The notes under the pieces were generated by a model. The model searched no databases. It saw only the letters and a list, made by a program, of their open reading frames with translations, and had not been told where the DNA came from. Position numbers and translations under genes: made by a program. From positions 1 to 64,000 of the forward strand of contig JABSSW010000056.1 in the NCBI GenBank assembly GCA_018902385.1: a stretch of 64,000 bases of DNA, written 5' to 3'. Below are positions 25,101 to 36,498 of the stretch, piece by piece (position 1 is the first letter of the stretch; the number at the start of each line of letters is the position of its first letter). Source of the DNA: Physcia stellaris (Eukaryota > Ascomycota > Lecanoromycetes > Caliciales > Physciaceae).

Positions 25101-28100
25101 TCGAAAACGTTGCGCACGCGATAAAAATGTGATTTGATCACAATAATTTAAAAAAATTCATGAAACAAAAAAATTTAATTCAAAACAAATCAAATGAATT
25201 TTTAAATTAATTGTTTATGATTTCGAAATTTTTCATCGTGCAAACAAAATCAAATCGACAAATGAATTATCGAAACGTTCAAATTACGAAAAGACGTCGT
25301 CATTCAATATCAAGTTTTTGTTCACGTTGCAAAATAAATTTGCGTTATCGTCAAAAAGCGAATCGATTTTGAAAATCAAAATTTTGTTTCGAATATCGCA
25401 ACAAATATTCAATTATTCAAAAACAATACGCGTGCGAAAAACAAACGCGAAATATTAAAAAATTTAAATTCATTGTTTCAGTTAACTGATGTACAAATTG
25501 TCATTTTTAAAAAAAAAAAATACGAAATTTATCTGAGAAATTTTATGAAAAATCGCAAAAATCGATGAAATTTTTGATTAAAAAATTTCAGATTATCGAC
25601 AAAACGATTAAAAAATTTGTCGAAAAAAACAAAGAATCATTTCGTCGTCGACGCAACAAATTTTATTGAAAAATGAATTTCGAAAATTTTTTTAAATTCA
25701 AAAATCGTTTTTATGTATTTGAAAATGCAGCAATAAAAAAAAAATTCATAAACAAAAATCACGATGATTCATTGACAAAACATTTTGATGTTGATAAAAT
25801 TGTGAATTTAATTCAACGAAAATTTTATTGATTCGTTTGCGCGAAACAAATTCGTTCATATGTCAAAATTTGCGACATATGTCAACGTATCAAAATTCAT
25901 CGACATAAATTTTATGAAAAATTCAAATTCTTATTTGTTTCGAATATTTCGTGAAAAAAAATCATCATGAATTTTATTATCGATTTGTCTTTTAGCAAAC
26001 GTCGCGATGTCGTTTATGATTCGATTTTAATGATAGTGAATCGATGCATCAAAATGATCAAATACATTTCGATTACGATCAAAATCGATGTCGTTGCGTT
26101 GACGAAAATTTTTTATAAAAAAATTGTTTTTCGATTTGACGTCTCGAATGATATAATAAATGACAAAAATTTTGTTTTCACGAATGTTTTTGATTTTCGA
26201 TGTGTTATCACGCACGCATTAAACGACGATTAAACATTGTTTTTCATTTTCAAACGAATGATTTAATCGAACGTCAAAATCAGATTTTTGAAACGTATTT
26301 GCGTACATTCGTCGACGCGAAACAAACGAAATAAACAAATATGTTTTCAATGATTGAATTTGTTTATAATAATGTTATTCATTTTTTTACAAATGTTTCG
26401 TTTTTTTATTTAATGTATGATTATCATTCAGAAATTCACTATGTGATCGAGAACGATTTCAAAAAAAAAAAAATATTCATTGCAAAAAATAAAATAAAGC
26501 ACTTGCATGAAATAAAAAAACGTTGATAAAACGTTTTGAATTCGTTGTCGCAACGCAAACGAAATATTACAATCAAAATCATGAATCAAAAAAATTCAAT
26601 GTGAATGATTTAATAATGTTCAATATCAAAAATTTTAAACAACGACGTTTTAACAAAAAAATGTCGCACAAATTTGTTGAATTTTTTCGTATGAAAAATA
26701 AAATCGATACGCAAACGTATCGTTTTATTTTATTCAATATTTATCGCATTCATAATACTTTTCATGTTTCGTTATTGAAAAATTATTATCATAAAGCAAA
26801 CGATAAACACGCGAAACAATTTATGCAAATTTCAAAATTCATTGATAATAAAAAACAATGAAAAATTGAAAAAAATTTTGATAAAATAAATGACAAAAAA
26901 AATATTTGATACAAAATCAAGTGATTTGATTGAAATTCGAAATATAATCAATGATTACATGAAAATGAATTCAAAAATGTTTCAAATTTGATGAAAAAAT
27001 ACAATAAACGCGCGTCGCGCAAACGCAAACGACGTCATTGATCAATTCAAAATAATTTATTTTGTTTCAATGTCAGCAATGATTTGATTTTTTCGTTTTA
27101 TCGTCTAAAACGATAAAGACGATGAAATCGTTCAACATCAACATATGATCACGAACAAAAAAAAATAAACAAACGTCAAACGTCAAACAAAGAAAATTTA
27201 TGAACAAAAAAGAAATCGTTTATTTATCGCATATTCATTCTGAATCGAAATCAAAATCGTTCGAAACGAACGAATCGAAATTCAACGAATTCGAAAAATT
27301 CGAAATGTTCGAAAAATTCGTTTTATCGAAATTCACTTCGTTGATCGAAGTCGCAAAAAGAATTTTTTCGAGATTTTCGATTTTTGAATTATCATTTTCT
27401 GAACGAGAATCTTGTATTCAATCAATGCAAAAAATAAAATAAAAAATGTTTCGTTTGTTTATCGTCAATTGCGCATTTTTTTCATCAAAAAATTTATCAA
27501 CTTTTCATTCATTTTTTCAATTTTTCATTTTTTTCGTCAATTTCATTTTTTTCGCTTTTTTTTTTTCAATTTCATTCAGCAAATCAATGATTTGTTTTTT
27601 CGTTTTCGTCAATCGTTCGTCAAGTTGATTCGTCAAAATCGTGACACGATTGATCGTTGATTGTGCGCGATTTGCGATAATCGAAATGTATTCATGATTG
27701 CGACGTCATTATTTCAAATCGACAATCGCATTTTTTTCGTTTTTCGATGCGAACGAAAATGAATTGATCGCGACGTTCGATTTTTGCGAACTCGCGCACG
27801 ATTTTTTCATTTGCTTTCGAAATCGTTTTGAAAATTGTAATTTGTTAACGTTGTCGCATCGCGTGCGCAATCAAATACATATCGAATGACAAAAATTTGA
27901 ATCGTGATATTGAAAACGACATTTTTCGTAAATTTTCAAAATATCACGAACGCACGCATGACGATCAAAACACGTCATACATGCGAAATTTTCGCAAATT
28001 ATGACAAATTAATTTGTTGTTGTTGTTTGCGTTCGTGACGCGTGCGTTTCAAAATATTTACGTCGATTTTTTGAAAATCGATCATAATTGAAAGTAAATA

Positions 28101-28710
28101 AATTGTCGTATTGATAATTATATACATAAACAAACGTTGCGCAAACGTTGAAAAATATTTTACGCGAAAAAAATTGTGATAAAAAAAATATGAAAAAAAA
28201 AAAAAAATGCGAACAGAAAAATTGTTGATAAACAACATCGTGAAATTATCGACACGTTGTTTTCGCAATCGACGAAATTTCATGTTTATTAACAAAAAAA
28301 TTCGCGTCGACGTTTCGATGAAATTGAATTTGAATTTCGTCATTCAAATTTTGATATTGACATTTCGATTTTCGATTTTGAAACATTGTTATTCAAAATT
28401 TGCATTGAAAACATGCTTTACGATTGCGCAATTACGTTGAAAATTCTTTTTTTCTGAACAAAAATTTGAAAAATTTTTAACGAATTTTTGAGCAAACGAT
28501 ACATGAACGCAATGTGATATCGCACATAATATTTTTGAAAATTTTTTTTTTTTTTTTTCGTTTGTTTTCGAAATTTTGAAAATTTTTTTGATACGAATTT
28601 CAATAAATTTTTGAAACTTTACAGTCAAAACATTTACATGTTGTTTCTATTTATTGCATTGATATTGTTTTTATGCATTGAAAATCAACGCATTGAAAAA
28701 AAAAAGCAAC

Positions 28711-29102
28711 TGTAATACGATCGCGTTATCGAACAGTTAATTCATGCGCTAATTTTGAATACGCGTCTGCGTAACGCAAATGTTTGACATTAATAATGAA
28801 TGTAATTCAAATGTAACATAATTATAAACGCGCGTTTAATAGAAACGTCATGAATTAATGTCATAATCATGACGTTAATCAAAACGTCATAACTATTACG
28901 TCAGATACGAATATAAATAAATTGTTCACTTTTTTTCTCGTTGAGTTTCAACGATTAGTTTTATATTTACAATACTCATACGATGCTGATAGTTAATAAT
29001 TGAAATCTATTAAGTTTCACGTTTTTCAATAGCTAAATGCGCTATCGTAAAACTAATACATTATTGAAACACGCTCTACGTCAGCGCGTTTAGATTTTTA
29101 CA
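28711..29102 (+). repeat. 3' LTR of the Ty3 fossil
   Basis: 392 bp, the same termini as the 5' LTR, followed directly by TTCTT, the second copy of the target duplication. Confidence 0.93.
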
Positions 29103-29107
29103 TTCTT

Positions 29108-30225
29108 GTTTTTCTTTGCATTCATTGTCAATTTTAAAAGATCGAGAAATTCGAAAATCAAAATTGTGCAATATTTCGAGCGAGAAATTATGAAATTCAA
29201 TCGAATATCATCTCGACAGAAAGATGACGTTTTTCATTTCGAATTTAGTTTTCGTTAATATTCAAAATCTGTATCGTGAAATCGTATTTCTGATTTTGAA
29301 CGTTATTTATTGCTGTTACAATAATTTTTCTAATCGATAATTTTGCTCATGTTGAACATTCTTTTTGACTTGAAAATGACGACGCAGAATTTTTTTCTCG
29401 AATATCAAAAACGCAACAAACATGTTTTTGAAATCGATTTTCGCAACGAATTTGTCATCAAATGTTAATGTGTCGAAAAAAATCAAGCGATTTCTCTGCT
29501 TGTTTGAAACGTAATGCAAATAATTGTCAGTAAATAAATTTGATGTCATGCAAGATTGAAAACAGAAATATCGCAATCGTAAATCAAGAAAATCGTCAAT
29601 ATGAACGAATAATTTGAGAAAAATGCGTTCAATTTTCACGTTTTCATTTAGAAAAGTCTTTAGTCTTCTGCTAAATATGAGAACTTGATGACAGTATAAA
29701 AAATCAATGTCACGCAAAAGTTTGTTTTTCACGATATTCGATCGTCGTGTGTTTGAAATTAACAACGCGATCAATTAAAATTTACGAAAAACAAAACAAG
29801 TTCATTATCATAGTGATTTTCTGCGAACATTATTAGTAATAATCAAAAATGAAAACTTGATGATAAACAATATTTACGTTCGTTTTCATTTGAAAAAAAT
29901 TCAATATTGTAAACACAACGAAATTCAACATTTACATCATACGTGTCAAATTCGATACGAATGATAATGCAAAAAAACAATCGATTGTGTTGTTTACAAT
30001 CGAATTTAATTTGTTTCGATTGTTTATGAATTTTTTCATCACAATTTCTATTGATAATCATTAGCATGTAAACGACAAATTTCATTGTCGACATATCTTG
30101 ACGACGAAATGCGCGTTTTGTCTCGATACATTCGAAAAAAAGCGAATTGCAAAAAGAAAACGAGTCGAAAAAAAAAAAACGAATCAAAAGAAAAGAACAA
30201 ACTGTAATAAAATATTTTCATTCGA
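29108..30225 (-). repeat. Mutated copy B of the locus at about 37,000-38,150
   Basis: The best match runs from about 29,640 to 30,140 against 37,646 to 38,150, including shared segments such as TTTCTATTG, AATCATTAGCATGTAAACG and GCGAACATTATTAG. Differences are mainly CpY/RpG transitions here relative to the clean partner. It is the continuation of copy A after the Ty3 insertion. The first 500 bp align only weakly. Confidence 0.7.
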
Positions 30226-30610
30226 AATTTGAACGATCGAATTTTCATTATCATTCATTTGCAATATTTGAAATTCATTATCGTCAAACGACAAATTCGT
30301 CGACGTCGATTGCAACGATTACATCAATTTAAATGATAAAAAAATTTTTTCGCTCGTCGTGTCTGAGAAAACTATGTGATATTTTCGATGAATCGTATGC
30401 TTTCATGTTTGAATTTATAACAATTTTCTGAAAACAGTTTTCAAACTCATATGATTAGTTGAATCGTTTGATGACAAATTATCTCGACGATTTGTTGACA
30501 ATATATCGACTTTGATTTAATCGATGATATAATTCGAATCATTCGCAACATCGCAGACGATTCAAGTTGAAATTTATGAAATGCAAAATTTGTCGATGAA
30601 TTATTACAAT
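30226..30610. repeat. Repeat C, copy 1
   Basis: Aligns with 39,425-39,800: both contain GATCGAATTTTCATT, a GACAAATTCGTCG segment and TCAAGTTGAAATTTATGAAA. Both copies are mutated. In each case repeat C follows the duplicated locus or its SINE-like end, so it may be part of the same duplicated unit. Confidence 0.7.
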
Positions 30611-30682
30611 ATGATTTCAAGACAGATGAAATGTTTGAAACAATATATAGTTTAATGAAAAATGACGATATATTGTCAAAAT

Positions 30683-30880
30683 TATTGAAAGAATCATGAG
30701 TGACTATCATTCATTGCTCTGAAATCTCGTTGTTCTGATAAGTTACATGCAGGTGAAAGCACAAGAAGTGTGCGAGTGTCAAGGCATTAGTCTCAACAAG
30801 GACGCACTAGTCTTGCTTTCGTCAGGTTATACCAACTGGATCCTGACTGCAGCACACCTGCGGAGGCTGTATTTCCAACA
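30683..30880 (-). repeat. 3' LTR (minus strand) of the non-autonomous element, nearly unmutated
   Basis: 198 bp, keeping many CC, CT, AG and GG dinucleotides that its partner LTR at 33,730 has lost. Preceded by AAAAT. Confidence 0.9.
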
Positions 30881-30929
30881 CTCCCCCACAGCAACCGCTT
30901 GTGCCACCTGCCCTGTATCCTAACGAGCC

Positions 30930-32120
30930 CAGCCTGGAGCTTCCGTGCAAGCTCCCCCAGCGATGAGTCCTGGAGCTCCCCCAGAGCGAACTCCCCCAGC
31001 GATGTGGCTCCCCCAGCGATGCGGCTCCCCCAGCGATACGTTGCCTGGAGCTTCCGAGCAAGCTCCCCAACGTGGTGGGTCATACACCGATGCGAAGACT
31101 GCAGAAACGAACGAATCGAGGTCCGATGACCTATTGGCTTCAGGTATGACGTAGGGTCGATTGGTAAGACGTGCGACCGGGCAATTGGCCGATTACCTGA
31201 AGGGGTGCGCCGTTCTGAATGTCTCCATGAGGTGAAGCATCGATGTGGGATCCGGTACCTAGAATTGAGTAGAAGGTACACCATAGAGCAAGTACCAATT
31301 GCCTGAGTAGTGCGATATTGACGAGAGTGCGGGTCACACCATGATCTTGGTAGCATCATTGTGGATCTCAGGGTTCTCAGGTACTTCTTGCGGCATCAAT
31401 GGTCGAATACCTATGTGATTTGGCTGTAGGAAGTCCATAAGGTATGCCGATGCAATGCCAAAAGCTGGAGATGGTCGAGAAATCGATAAGGAAGGTAGTG
31501 CATCGAATGCGACGAGCATGCACCGATGCAAAGAGTGCAGATTCGAGCTTTTCTGACCTGACTAAGACCTGCCAGAGAACCAGGTCGATTAGTATGCGAA
31601 AAGGTCAGATATCTCCAGCACTATTTGTCCTTCTTGATCGAGTTCCTGCTCTGCAAGGCCGAGTATGTAATGGCTGCATAGTACGCTCCCCGAAGCGGTA
31701 CTATAACTGTTCCTCCTCTTCTAACAACTGTTCGTACAGTACGTCAAGTACGACGACTGTACTCACTCTCTCCCCCTCGTATTTATCGGGCGACTGAAGC
31801 CTCAAAGGGTAGTAGGGAATAGAGGCGATTAATCAGTCGTGTTAGATCAAGACGAAGCCACAACAGAGGTAAGTCCCTACCATATTCGTTAAACAATAAA
31901 ACAAAGCATACAACAACTTGTAAAGCTCCCCCAGGCCGAAATGGGGCGGGAGGGGCGGGACATCGAATCCATTAAAACAACAACTTTTATGCTCCCCCAG
32001 GCCATGGCCGATCAACGGTTAATAGGGTGGGGTGGGCGGGCAAAACAAAAAACAAACAAACAAACAACATGCTAACTCCCCCAAAGTAGTGACTCCCCCG
32101 AGGAGGGGTCAATACTCCCC
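30930..32120. repeat. CTCCCCCA-rich tandem-like repeats inside the element
   Basis: Units of the form CTCCCCCAGCGATG recur several times at 30,955-31,040, and CTCCCCCA recurs at about 31,925, 31,991, 32,077, 32,091 and 32,115. This is the complement of the element's purine tract. The region is otherwise ordinary in composition and shows almost no CpY loss. Confidence 0.75.
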
Positions 32121-33228
32121 CAAAGCAGGGCGGAGAGGAGCGAAACGCCAATAACGCATCCCCATCGGTATCCCATTCTTCCCAACTCTTGGGGCACTTG
32201 GCATGGGCCATTTGCTAGGCCAACGTGTGGCAGAACGCCCTTGACAATGCCTGCAAACAAAAGAAGGGCGAGAGAATGCCGAGAAAGAGGGGCGCACCGA
32301 AAAAGAAAATCGAGAAATAGGACGAAACAAATGAGACCACGAAGGTGACGTGCGGGCCGACTGTTTCACCGAGGCATGCACTGCTGAAAATGCTTCGAAT
32401 TTGGCCGATTTGAAAGCAGATAAAATCATCGCATTGAAGTATGACGTAATGCGCGTTTGTATGAAATCAGATTTGCAACTGCTTCTGTCAATGACCTTCG
32501 AAAAAGAAAAGTGCATTTGATGTTGCTGCAAATCAAATGAACTCGACTTTTCAACGAACATGTGATACAGATTTTTCACGATCAAATAAAATCTCGATGA
32601 TGTAAATGCTCGAGACGAAATAAACGAAACAAGCGAACAAGTGACTGTTGACTTTTTCATGAATTTGTATGTCGATTTTGATGTCGCAATCGAGAGACGA
32701 GAAAATTTGAAACGCAACGATTGATCGTGAGACGATTTTTGTTCAAGATATCGATTTCTTTGATGTTGCAATCGACAAGAATTCTGATGAGAATTTTGAA
32801 GAAAATGTACTCTTTGAACGTTCGCGTACAATTTCTGATGCGAGCATCGCGAGAAATAAGAACTTCGATGAGATGAAAGATGACGAGAAAGATGAAAAAA
32901 TCATCGATCGAGAAGACGTATAAGATTTCGATTCGAAAGCAGATAAAACAACGAACTCAACAAATTGTTGAGCAGGCTTCGATTTCGACTTCTTCGCATG
33001 TCGAGTGCGAATATGCTCGTGAAACTTGATGTTGCTATCGAATTTGGCCGTCTTGCAACGTCTGCACGTATATTTTTCAGCTCGTTTCTTGATCAGACGA
33101 ATTTCTTTTTGTTGTTTCAACAACTTCTTCGCTTTTTGCTTTATTTTGCTCTTCATGATCAACTCGTGCTTTCGAGCGTGATAGATTTCTTGTGCTCTTT
33201 TCGCCTGCACGAATCAACTGCATCTTAA
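32109..33228 (-). pseudogene. C2H2 zinc-finger ORF remnant of the non-autonomous element
   Basis: A lysine/arginine-rich helical segment is followed by one C2H2-like finger (YTCRRC...FHEHIRTRH) near 33,035-33,095, then Ser-rich sequence, then a segment with FVCRHCQGRSATRW near 32,230. I believe similar ORFs recur in transposon-linked hypothetical proteins of Pezizomycotina, but I have not checked this. The upstream part lies in mutated DNA and the downstream part in clean DNA. It is broken; function is unknown, possibly nucleic-acid binding. Confidence 0.5.
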
Positions 33229-33729
33229 AATCTTAGCATTTTCATTCAGATGCATGTTGTAAATATATTTGAAATCTTGCGTCATGAAATGATCTTCAGA
33301 TACGTGATCGCAAAGAACAGACGAAAAAATAAAAGATCAGATTCGAAAATGATCGCAGAAATAGAAGTAAGAACGATCATTCTGACTGAGTGATAAATAG
33401 ACGGATTCGCGTAGAGATTTGATATCGTAAGATATTCGTAAGAAATCTCGATAGATAGACGAATTCGTAAAATATTCGCAAGAAAATTGAATAAATAAAT
33501 GTTATCGACGTAATTGAAAATACTGATGTATTGTGTATCAAGATACTGAATGCTGTCAATGCAATTGAATCGATTCTGATCTGACAAGACTGAATATTTT
33601 CAATGAAGTTGATTATTGCTGAAGTATTGCAAATCGATTGCTGTATTGCTCGACGACTAGATATTACGTGCGCTCATGCTGTAGCTGATATTAGATGTAG
33701 CGAAAGCTGCTAATTCGATTCTCATAATC

Positions 33730-33927
33730 TATTGAAAGAATCATGAATGATTATCATTCTATTGCTCTGAATCTCGTTATTCTGATAAGTTACATGCAGA
33801 TGAAAGCACAAAAAGTGTGCGAATGTCAAGACACTAGTTTCAACAAGAACGCATTAGTTTTGTTTTCGTCAAATTATATCAATTGAATTTTGATTGCAAC
33901 ACATTTGCGAAGACTGTATTTTCAACA
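33730..33927 (-). repeat. 5' LTR (minus strand) of the non-autonomous element, CpY-mutated
   Basis: 198 bp, aligned end to end with 30,683-30,880 apart from one compensated 1-bp indel pair. Followed by AAAAT. The differences are described in the findings. Confidence 0.9.
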
Positions 33928-33932
33928 AAAAT

Positions 33933-35435
33933 GATATATTAAAAATTCTTGAGAGTGTTTTTTTCTAATGATTGTTCGTGCTTTTTTCAATTCATGACGT
34001 TTGATTTTGTCTCGCTGCAAACTCGATTGTTTCGATTTCGAGAAAATTACGATTTTTCATTGAGAGTTTTAACGTAATGAAACAATCAAAATAAATTTAG
34101 AAAATTTGTTAAAAAAACTCGTTTCGTTTCTTAATTCTTTTTAATCGACTTTAATTGCTTTTTGAATTTATCATGATATTTTCGATTGAATACGAATTAT
34201 GAAAAATTCTCGTTTCACATTCAAAGAATTTTTTTTTCGTATTCATTTTTTCATTTTTCGTATCGTTGATAAACGTAATAATTTTTTCGATTCTAACATT
34301 TTCGTTTGTTTGTTTCACGTTTTCGTCGATTTCGCAATTTGAAAAAACATTTTCGTCTCGATGTGAATCATTGTCGAAAGCTTTTTTTTTTTTTTTTATT
34401 TCGTTTTGCTTTTTTGTGAATGAAGTTGTGTTGATATCGAATGCGTATATCATTCAGATTGTTGTTCAGATTATTTTCAGAAAAACGAACAACATTTGCA
34501 AAAATTTGTTTTAAGTTTCGAAATATTATATTTTCAGTTACATCGTCGTTGCTTGCATTTTTTGTTGAATAGTTTCAAATATTTTGAAACTAATTTTCTT
34601 GAGAATAAATTTCGACGCGATTTGAATTAACAATTTCATAATTTCTTTACTGAAAGATTTGAAATATAACTGAAAATCTAAAAATCATAAATTGATTTGT
34701 TTTTTTATTGTTTCTTAATGTGTTCTTCAAATGACTTCAGAATTGCGTGAAGTTGTCGATTTTTTTTTCAAATGTTTCGCAATACATTGAGAATCATGTT
34801 CGTTCATATTTTTGTTTTTCATTTTGTTTCAAAAACACGATGTTTTCTGTATTTATTTTTGCATTCAACAGAAAATGCATTGATTGCATAAATGTTTTTG
34901 CATTTGATCGAAAATGAATTTTGTTGTCATCATTTTCTGTTACAAATATGTAAAATGCAACGTGTTTATTATTCATGATAATATTATTTATCGTACATGT
35001 GATAAATGTGAATCATTGTACAGAATTTGCACGTTAATTTATAACAAAATAACGTTTTGACATTGTTTTTGATAATGAATTTATTTCAACATTTTTTTTC
35101 GAATTTGCAAAAATATAAAATTATAATATTTAATTCATTTCGAACATGTCGATAAATCGTTGATATTTGAACGAAAATAAAAATTTGATGAAATTGTCGA
35201 TTGACATAATGTCGATCGTTATGTATTTGAATTCAATGCGATTTTTTTTAATTTCGTTTTTTACATAATGATATACGATATCGACGTGTTTGATGCGATC
35301 ATGATATATCGAATTTTCATTAAATGTTTTGACGTTTTGATTGTCAATATTTATCAATATTTTGACGTAATTGTTCGATTGATTTTGAATTCGTAAATCA
35401 ACGAATAATTGTGTAAATCAAATAGTTTTTTTGAC
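33933..35435 (-). mobile_element. Ty1/copia fragments and a mutated zinc-knuckle-like copy
   Basis: A minus-strand segment at 35,357-35,130 reads DNQNV then KHVDIVYHYV, the C-terminal RNase H region of a copia polyprotein. It is cut off by repeat D on its upstream side. A segment at about 34,794-34,980 aligns with 46,830-46,920, the downstream part of the zinc-knuckle gene remnant, again with CpY-type changes. The rest (33,933-34,790) has no recognisable feature. Broken and partial. Confidence 0.55.
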
Positions 35436-35439
35436 GACG

Positions 35440-36224
35440 AACAAAACAAACGTTTGCAAATTGCAACAACGTTTTATTTCAAAATTGAAATTATCAAATA
35501 TTGTAATTTTCGTCATTTAATATTATCGTTTTGTTATTATCATCATCATCGTTTTGTTGTACAAAACATCACACTATTGACAATTCACGATTATACGTTG
35601 AGACGATGATGATTTTGCGATCGAACATACACATGTTTACGTTCAAATCGCAAAAATCGAGCGTTTGTTCAAGCAATTGACAGTTGATTCTTGATTGAAT
35701 CTTATTGCAATTTCTATTGCAATTGCAATATATATACAAGAATTCTTCTAACGTGCATTTCACATTAGCGTTATTGTTGAGCGTTGATCGTCAATTAACA
35801 CGATTATCGCATATCGTTAATACATCAATGCGTGCATGATTTCGAATTGTTATATTGAAATTTTAACAAATTTTCATGTCATTTTTCATATTAATTTGTA
35901 TTGCAAAATATTTTCACAATTGTTCAACAACGATATCGATAATAAAAATGAATAATGTATTTGCAATAATTTCACGTCAAAACATGAAATAATTATAATT
36001 ATCAATAAAAAACATACGTAATATTGAACAGTATTTTCGATTCAATTGTTCAATTTGTATGATAAATTGTATGATAGTCAAACGATTTAATTTGAATTTT
36101 TTTTTGAATTTTCGTTTTATTTCAGAAATTTTTAAACGAAATACGAAATAAATTGTTTCGAAATCAAATTTATTCGAAAATCGAGCATCTCACGTTAGAA
36201 AACAATTTTTGTATTGAGTTAACA
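35440..36224. repeat. Repeat D, uninterrupted copy (0.8 kb)
   Basis: Starts AACAAAACAAACG and ends TTGAGTTAA. A second copy is split by the copia element into 39,808-40,149 and 46,012-46,505, and the last 75 bp also occur at 7,855-7,930. Read on the minus strand it starts TGTTAAC, which is LTR-like, but no matching flanking duplication was found for any copy. All copies are mutated except the extreme right end at 46,450-46,505. Confidence 0.7.
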
Positions 36225-36498
36225 TGATGATGACGTGTGAAAAAATGCTTGAAAAATCAATAAATTTGTTTTATAATACTGAGAGATAAATATTGCTAAA
36301 TTTCTGAAAATAGTAAATCATTTTTTTATCAATATATAGAAACAAATAAGTTTCTAATGATTTCTTTTGAAAAAAATACAAGATAGTCTTTTCGAAAACG
36401 ATGTCGTTACATATAGCTCAGTCATCCAAGTGAGATCTTGGCCGTTTCATGGAACTACTGAAGATATGCCTTTCGAGATCTAAGATCTTGCCGAATTG

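Larger units (their letters stand above)
21753..29102 (+). mobile_element. Ty3/gypsy retrotransposon fossil with both LTRs and a 5-bp target duplication
   Basis: LTRs at 21,753-22,145 and 28,711-29,102 both run TG...CA. They are flanked by the direct repeat TTCTT at 21,748-21,752 and 29,103-29,107. The internal region is plus-strand: gag with a CCHC knuckle (CYRC...H...C) at about 23,232-23,273, reverse transcriptase at about 24,100-24,500, RNase H at about 24,800-25,300, integrase at about 25,800-26,550 and a chromodomain-like segment at about 26,840-27,050. About 1.65 kb of further sequence before the 3' LTR has no recognised function. Structurally whole, coding regions broken many times. 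By hand the LTRs differ at about 28 of 392 sites, nearly all transitions, so mutation rather than time probably dominates the divergence. Confidence 0.9.
21225..30680. other. AT-rich CpY-depleted block 2
   Basis: The same dinucleotide signature as block 1. It consists of a mutated copy of the locus at 36,222-38,160, split by a Ty3 element, plus repeat C. Its right edge falls near the target-site duplication of the element starting at 30,683, whose left LTR is nearly free of the change. Confidence 0.85.
30683..33927 (-). mobile_element. Non-autonomous copia-type LTR element with a C2H2-finger ORF
   Basis: Two 198-bp LTRs (30,683-30,880 and 33,730-33,927) are flanked by the exact 5-bp repeat AAAAT at 30,678-30,682 and 33,928-33,932. 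Read on the minus strand each LTR starts TGTTG. A purine tract GTGGGGGAG (30,881-30,889) abuts the 3' LTR. Next to the 5' LTR the minus strand reads GATTATGAGA, resembling the half-tRNA (initiator-Met anticodon loop) primer site known for copia elements. The 2.85-kb interior has no pol domains, only a zinc-finger ORF remnant and C-rich repeats. The coding part is broken. The left half is of ordinary composition, while the right half from about 32,330 is CpY-mutated. Confidence 0.85.
32330..36425. other. AT-rich CpY-depleted block 3
   Basis: The signature fades in gradually from about 32,330 inside the non-autonomous element and stops rather sharply near 36,425 inside the duplicated locus. Neither edge coincides with an element boundary. 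Confidence 0.75.
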
